Source: Chamaea fasciata
Lineage: Eukaryota; Chordata; Aves; Passeriformes; Sylviidae
Direction: 5' to 3'
Assembly: GCA_029207755.1 (NCBI GenBank)
Contig: JARCOQ010000077.1
Location: 394,907-458,906, forward strand
DNA: 64,000 nucleotides
The position numbers and the translations under genes are program-made. Numbering within the stretch: position 1 is the first letter of the stretch; each line of letters opens with the position of its first letter. Positions 59,284 to 64,000 of the stretch are shown here, piece after piece. The notes below the pieces were generated by a model. The model ran no database searches, was not told the origin of the DNA, and saw only the letters and a program-made list of their open reading frames with translations.

Positions 59284-61196
59284 GATGTCAGTTTGTAGGA
59301 GGCCTTTGGCCCTCCATGGGGAAGCCAGGCTTCCAGCTTGTGGCAGCTTGCATCTGGAAGAATCCTGTTCCGCTCGGGATTGTAGGTGGCCGAAGCCAGG
59401 TGCCCGGCAGAGGAAATTGGGCACAAAGGATGGCCTGTTTCCAGGGGTAAGTAAAGTCAGCTGCCCAGGTGCCTGATGTCAGTTTGTAGGAGGCCTTTGG
59501 CCCCTCCAAGGGAAGCCAGGCTTCCAGCTTGTGGCAGCTTGCATCTGGAAGAAATCATGTTCCGTTTGGGATTGTAGGTAGCCAAGGCCTGGTGCCCGGC
59601 AGAGGGAGTTGGGCACAAATGATGGCCTGTTTCCAGGGGTAAGTAAAGTCAGCTGCCCAGGTGCCTGATGTCAGTTTGTAGGAGGCCTTTGGCCCTTCAA
59701 GGGAAACTAGTCTTCCAGTTTGTGGCAGCTTGCATCTGGAAGAAATCCTGTTCCATTCGGGATTGTAGGTGGCCGAGGCCAGGTGCCCGGCAGAGGGAGT
59801 TGGGCACAAATGATGGCCTGTTTCCAGGGGTAAGTAAAGTCAGCTGCCCAGGTGTCTGATGTCAGTTTGTAGGAGGCCTTTGGCCGTCCAAGAGCAGCCA
59901 GGCTTCCAGCTTGTGGTAGCTTGCATCTTGAAGAAATCCTGTTCCGTTTGGGATCGTAGGTGGCCGAGGCCTGGTACCCGGCTAAGGGAGTTGGGAACAA
60001 AGAATGGCCTGTTTCCAGGGTAAGTAAAGTCCAGCTGCCCAGGTGCCTGATGTCAGTTTGTAGGAGGCCTTTGGCCCTCCAAGGGAAGCCAGGCTTCCAG
60101 CTTGTGGCAGCTTGCATCTGGAAGAAATCATGTTCCGTTTGGGATTGTAGGTAGCCAAGGCCTGGTGCCCGGCAGAGGGAGTTGGGCACAAATGATGGCC
60201 TGTTTCCAGGGTAAGTAAAGTCAGCTGCCCAGGTGCCTGATGTCAGTTTGTAGGAGGCCTTTGGCCCTTCAAGGGAAACTAGTCTTCCAGTTTGTGGCAG
60301 CTTGCATCTGGAAGAAATCCTGTTCCATTCGGGATTGTAGGTGGCCGAGGCCAGGTGCCCGGCAGAGGGAGTTGGGCACAAATGATGGCCTGTTTCCAGG
60401 GGTAAGTAAAGTCAGCTGCCCAGGTGTCTGATGTCAGTTTGTAGGAGGCCTTTGGCCGTCCAAGAGCAGCCAGGCTTCCGCTTGTGGTAGCTTGCATCTT
60501 CAAGAAATCCTGTTCCGTTTGGGATCGTAGGTGGCCGAGGCCTGGTACCCGGCTAAGGGAGTTGGGAACAAAGAATGGCCTGTTTCCAGGGGTAAGTAAA
60601 GTCAGGCTGCCCAGGTGCCTGATGTCAGTTTGTAGGAGGCCTTTGGCCCTCCAAGGCAATCTAGTCTTCCAGTTTGTGGCAGCTTGCATCTTGAAGAAAT
60701 TGCTGTTCTGCTTCGGGATTGTAGGTGGCCGAGGCCAGGTGCGTGGCAGAGGGAGTTGGGCACAAAGGATGGCCTGTTTCCAGGGGTAAGTAAAGTCAGC
60801 TGCCCAGGTGCCTGATGTCAGTTTGTAGGAGGCCTTTGGCCCTCCAAGGGAAGCAAGTCTTCCAGCTTGTGGCAGCTTGCATCGCGAAGAAATCCTGTTC
60901 CGTTCGGGATTGTAGGTGTCCGAGGCCAGGTGCCCAGCAGAAAGAGTTGGGCACAAATGATGGCCTGTTTCCAGGGGTAAGTAAAGTCAGCTGCCCAGGT
61001 GCCTGATGTCAGTTTGTAGGAGGCCTTTGGCCCTTCAAGGGAAACTAGTCTTCCAGCCTGTGGCAGCTTGCATCTGGAAGAAATCCTTTTTCCGTTCGGG
61101 ATTGTAGGTGGCCGAGGCCAGGTGCCCGGCAGTGGAGTTGGGCACAAAGGATGGCCTGTTTCCCCGGGTAAGTAAAGTCAGCTGCCCAGGTGCCTG
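59284..61196. repeat. Block Y, copy 2
   Basis: This block has the same ten monomers as 55271-57180. Its private one-base changes differ from those of copy 1: CCATGGGGAAGCC (59315), GGAAGAATCC, GGCCCCTCC (59500), CAGGGTAAG (60016), GTCCAGCTG (60029), GTCAGGCTGCC (60601), AAATTGCTG and GCTTCGGG (60700-60717). Substitution content is almost unchanged between the copies. Confidence 0.86.
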
Positions 61197-63299
61197 ATGT
61201 CAGTTTGTAGGAGGCCTTTGGCCCTCCATGGGAAGCCAGGCTTCCAGCTTGTGGCGGCTTGAATCTGGAAGAAATCCTGTTCCGTTCGGGATTGTAGGTG
61301 GCCGAGGCCTGGTGCCCGGCAGAGGGAGTTGGGCACAAAGGATGGCCTGTTTCCAGGGGTAAGTAAAGTCAGCTGCCCAGGTGCCTGATGTCAGTTTTGT
61401 AGCAGGCCTTTGCCCTCCATGGGAAGACTGGCTGCTAGCTTGTGGCAGCTTGCATCTGGAAGAAATGCTGTTCCGTTCGGGATTGTAGGTGGCCGAGGCC
61501 AGGTGCTCGGCAGAGGGAGTTGGGCACAAAGGATGGCCTGTTTCCAGGGATAAGTAAAGTCAGCTGCCCAGGTGCCTGATGTCAGCTTGTAGCAGGCCTT
61601 TGGCCCTCCATGGGAAGCCTGGCTTCCAGCTTGTGGCAGCTTGCATCTTGAAGAAATGCTGTTCTACTCGGGATTGTAGGTGGCCGAGGTCAGGTGCCTG
61701 GTAGAGGGAGTTGGGCACAAATGATGGCCTGTTTCCAGGGGTAAGTAAAGTCAGCTGCCCAGGTGCCTGATGTCAGTTTGTAGGAGGCCTTTGGCCCTCC
61801 ATGGGAAGCCAGGCTTCCCAGCTTGTGGCAGCTTTCATCTGGAAGAAATCCTGTTCCGTTTGGGATTGTAGGTGGCTGAGGACAGGTGCCCGGCAGAGGA
61901 AATTCGGGCACAAAGGATGGCCTGTTTCCAGGGGTAAGTAAAGTCAGCTGCCCAGGTGCCTGATGTCAGTTTGTAGGAGGCCTTTGGCCCTCCAAGGGAA
62001 GCCAGGCTTCCAGCTTGTGGCAGCTTTCATCTGGAAGAAATCATGTTCCGTTTGGGATTGTAGGTCGCCGAGGCCTGGTGCCCGGCAGAGGGAGTTGGGC
62101 ACAAATGATGGCCTGTTTCCAGGGGTAAGTAAAGTCAGCTGCCCAGGTGCCTGATGTCAGTTTGTAGGAGGCCTTTGGCCCTCCAAGGGAAGCAAGTCTT
62201 CCAGCTTGTGGCAGCTTGCATCGCGAAGAAATCCTGTTCCGTTCGGGATTGTGGGTGGCCGAGGCCAGGAGCACGGCAGAGGGAGTTCGGCACAAATGAT
62301 GGCCTGTTTCCAGGGTAAGTAAAGTCAGCTGCCCAGGTGCCTGATGTCAGTTTGTAGCAGGCCATTGGCCCTCCATGGGAAGACTGGCTGCTAGCTTGTG
62401 GCAGCTTGCATCTGGAAGAAATGCTGTTCCGTTCGGGATTGTAGGTGGCCGAGGCCAGGTGCCCGGCAGAGGGAGTTGGGCACAAAGGATGGCCTGTTTC
62501 CAGGGATAAGTAAAGTCAGCTGCCCAGGTGCCTGATGTCAGTTTGTAGGAGGCCTTTGGCCCTCTATGGGAAGCCAGGCTTCCAGCCTGTGGCAGCTTGC
62601 ATCTGGAAGAAATCCTGTTCCGTTCGGGATTGTAGGTGGCCAAGGCCAGGTGACCGGCAGAGGGAGTTGGGCACAAATGATGGCCTGTTTCCAGGGGTAA
62701 GTAAAGTCCAGCTGCCCAGGTGCCTGATGTCAGTTTGTAGGAGGCCTTTGGCCCTCCAAGGCAATCTAGTCTTCCAGTTTGTGGCAGCTTGCATCTTGAA
62801 GAAATGCTGTTCTGCTCGGGATTGTAGGTGGCCGAGGCCAGGTGCGTGCAGAGGGAGTTGGGCACAAAGGATGGCCTGTTTCCAGGGGTAAGTAAAGTCA
62901 GCTGCCCAGGTGCCTGATGTCAGTTTGTAGGAGGCCTTTGGCCCTCCAAGGGAAGCAAGTCTTCCAGCTTGTGGCAGCTTGCATCGCGAAGAAATCCTGT
63001 TCCGTTCGGGATTGTAGGTGTCCGAGGCCAGGTGCCCAGCAGAAAGAGTTGGGCACAAATGATGGCCTGTTTCCAGGGGTAAGTAAAGTCAGGCTGCCCA
63101 GGTGCCTGATGTCAGTTTGTAGGAGGCCTTTGGCCCTTCAAGGGAAACTAGTCTTCCAGCCTGTGGCAGCTTGCAACTGGAAGAAATCCTTTTTCCGTTC
63201 GGGATTGTAGGTGGCCGAGGCCAGGTGCCCGGCAGTGGGAGTTGGGCACAAAGGATGGCCTGTTTCCCCCGGGTAAGTAAAGTCAGCTGCCCAGGTGCC
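61197..63299. repeat. Block X, copy 2
   Basis: This is a repeat of 57181-59283 with different single-base indels: CAGTTTTGTAGC (61392), CTTTGCCCTCC (61409), CTTCCCAGC (61814), AAATTCGGGC (61901), CAGGGTAAG (62312), GTCCAGCTG (62706), GTGCGTGCAGAGG (62843) and GTCAGGCTGCC (63089). Confidence 0.86.
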
Positions 63300-64000
63300 T
63301 GATGTCAGTTTGTAGGAGGCCTTTGGCCCTCCATGGGAAGCCAGGCTTCCAGCTTGTGGCGGCTTGAATCTGGAAGAAATCCTGTTCCGTTCGGGATTGT
63401 AGGTGGCCGAGGCCTGTGCCCGGCAGAGGGAGTTGGGCACAAAGGATGGCCTGTTTCCAGGGGTAAGTAAAGGTCAGCTGCCCAGGTGCCTGATGTCAGT
63501 TTGTAGCAGGCCTTTGGCCCTCCATGGGAAGACCTGGCTGCTAGCTTGTGGCAGCTTGCATCTGGAAGAAATGCTGTTCCGTTCGGGATTGTAGGTGGCC
63601 GAGGCCAGGTGCTCGGCAGAGGGAGTTGGGCACAAAGGATGGCCTGTTTCCAGGGATAAGTAAAGTCAGCTGCCCAGGTGCCTGATGTCAGCTTGTAGCA
63701 GGCCTTTGGCCCTCCATGGGAAGCCTGGCTTCCAGCTTGTGGCAGCTTGCATCTTGAAGAAATGCTGTTCTACTCGGGATTGTAGGTGGCCGAGGTCAGG
63801 TGCCTGGTAGAGGGAGTTGGGCACAAATGATGGCCTGTTTCCAGGGGTAAGTAAAGTCAGCTGCCCAGGTGCCTGATGTCAGTTTGTAGGAGGCCTTTGG
63901 CCCTCCATGGGAAGCCAGGCTTCCAGCTTGTGGCAGCTTTCATCTGGAAGAAATCCTGTTCCGTTTGGGATTGTAGGTGGCTGAGGCCAGGTGCCCGGCA
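63300..64000. repeat. Block X, copy 3, cut by window end
   Basis: The first four monomers of block X start again directly after copy 2, without an intervening Y block. Private indels include GGCCTGTGCCC (63412), AAAGGTCAGC (63470) and AAGACCTGGC (63530). The array continues past the window. Confidence 0.85.

Larger units (their letters stand above)
1..64000 (+). repeat. Tandem satellite array, 191-bp monomer, fills the window
   Basis: About 335 head-to-tail copies of a 191-bp monomer run from the first to the last base, in one orientation. Landmarks in order in nearly every copy are GATGTCAG, AGGCCTTTGGCC, TTGCATCTGGAAGAAATCC, GGATTGTAGGTGGCCGAGG, AGAGGGAGTTGGGCACAAA, GATGGCCTGTTTCCAG, GTAAGTAAAG and CAGCTGCCCAGGTG. 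Most copies are 190-192 bp. No unique sequence, transposon, microsatellite tract or inverted segment was seen. GC content is about 56%, so this is not an AT-rich alphoid-type repeat. I do not recognise the family. The + strand is only the strand given; no biological direction is implied. Confidence 0.98.
52441..64000. other. Indel-rich tract, probable low consensus quality
   Basis: By eye I count about 40 single-base insertions or deletions here, mostly in or next to short runs (GGG/GGGG, CC/CCC, AAA/AA). In the preceding 52 kb, isolated private events of this kind are rare. Matching copies in this tract share their substitutions but seldom the same indels. This is the signature expected of uncorrected long-read consensus or single-read coverage. 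A real burst of slippage is possible but less likely. Confidence 0.75.

Noticed and set aside
60279..60956. Long minus-strand open frames of up to about 225 codons (also 59707-60381, 41686-42228, 56780-57322)
   Set aside because: They are the reverse complement of the satellite, begin at non-ATG codons in most cases, and grow longer only where one-base-short monomers or single-base indels restore phase, especially in the low-quality right end.
1..64000. CRISPR array
   Set aside because: There is regular repetition, but the whole 191-bp unit is repeated; there are no unique spacers between short repeats and no cas genes.
1..64000. Alpha satellite or another named primate satellite
   Set aside because: The monomer is 191 bp and GC-rich, while alpha satellite is about 171 bp and AT-rich; sequence landmarks do not match. 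Beta (68 bp) and gamma (about 220 bp) unit lengths also disagree.
1..64000. Coding tandem repeat (large repeat protein exon)
   Set aside because: A unit of 191 bp shifts the frame at each copy, and every frame meets stops within one or two units.

Overview
The whole 64 kb window is one uninterrupted tandem array of a 191-bp satellite monomer, about 335 copies, all head to tail in the same orientation. There is no unique flanking sequence, no recognisable transposon, no RNA gene and no convincing protein-coding gene. The majority monomer, with its phase set at the ATG of GATGTCAG, is exactly 191 bp and about 56% GC. Most variation between monomers is base substitution, and much of it is C-to-T or G-to-A at CpG positions. 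This pattern fits a CpG-methylating eukaryotic genome; a vertebrate, perhaps a mammal, is my best guess, but I cannot name the species. I do not recognise the monomer as alpha, beta or gamma satellite or any other named family, and it has no CENP-B box.

Layout. The array is a patchwork of higher-order repeats (HORs) with different unit sizes. From 1 to 7.2 kb there is a 22-monomer unit (4,200 bp), copied with a two-monomer insertion and a one-monomer deletion. From 7.3 to 11.9 kb, 10- and 12-monomer repeats overlap. From 13.1 to 22.4 kb there are three copies of a block spaced 19 and 17 monomers apart. From 23.4 to 25.9 kb there is a diverged relic of the left-edge block, and from 27.2 to 29.3 kb an older version of the HOR that dominates the right half. 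From 29.7 to 33.7 kb lies a segment that recurs 108-109 monomers (about 20.6-20.8 kb) downstream at 50.5-54.3 kb. Between these, at 33.7-43.4 kb, a second 22-monomer HOR (4.2 kb) is present in two full copies and one partial copy. At 44.1-47.2 kb an 8-monomer unit (1,529 bp) is tandemly duplicated with no difference that I found. At 55.3-64 kb, a 10-monomer block (Y) and an 11-monomer block (X) run Y-X-Y-X-X to the window edge.

How it works together. Hybrid monomers at 6199, 45526 and 47437 record unequal exchanges directly. The left half is a mixture of older, more diverged units and the right half is more homogeneous, so the right half has been amplified more recently. From about 52.4 kb onwards there is a sharp rise in single-base insertions and deletions that are not shared between otherwise matching copies. 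This looks more like low consensus quality or false duplication in the assembly than biology.

Each monomer also carries a short ATG reading frame of 63 codons whose stop overlaps the next ATG (TGATG), a splice-acceptor-like and donor-like pair (CAG GG GTAAGT), and a cluster of E-box hexamers. These are sequence facts; any function is unproven.
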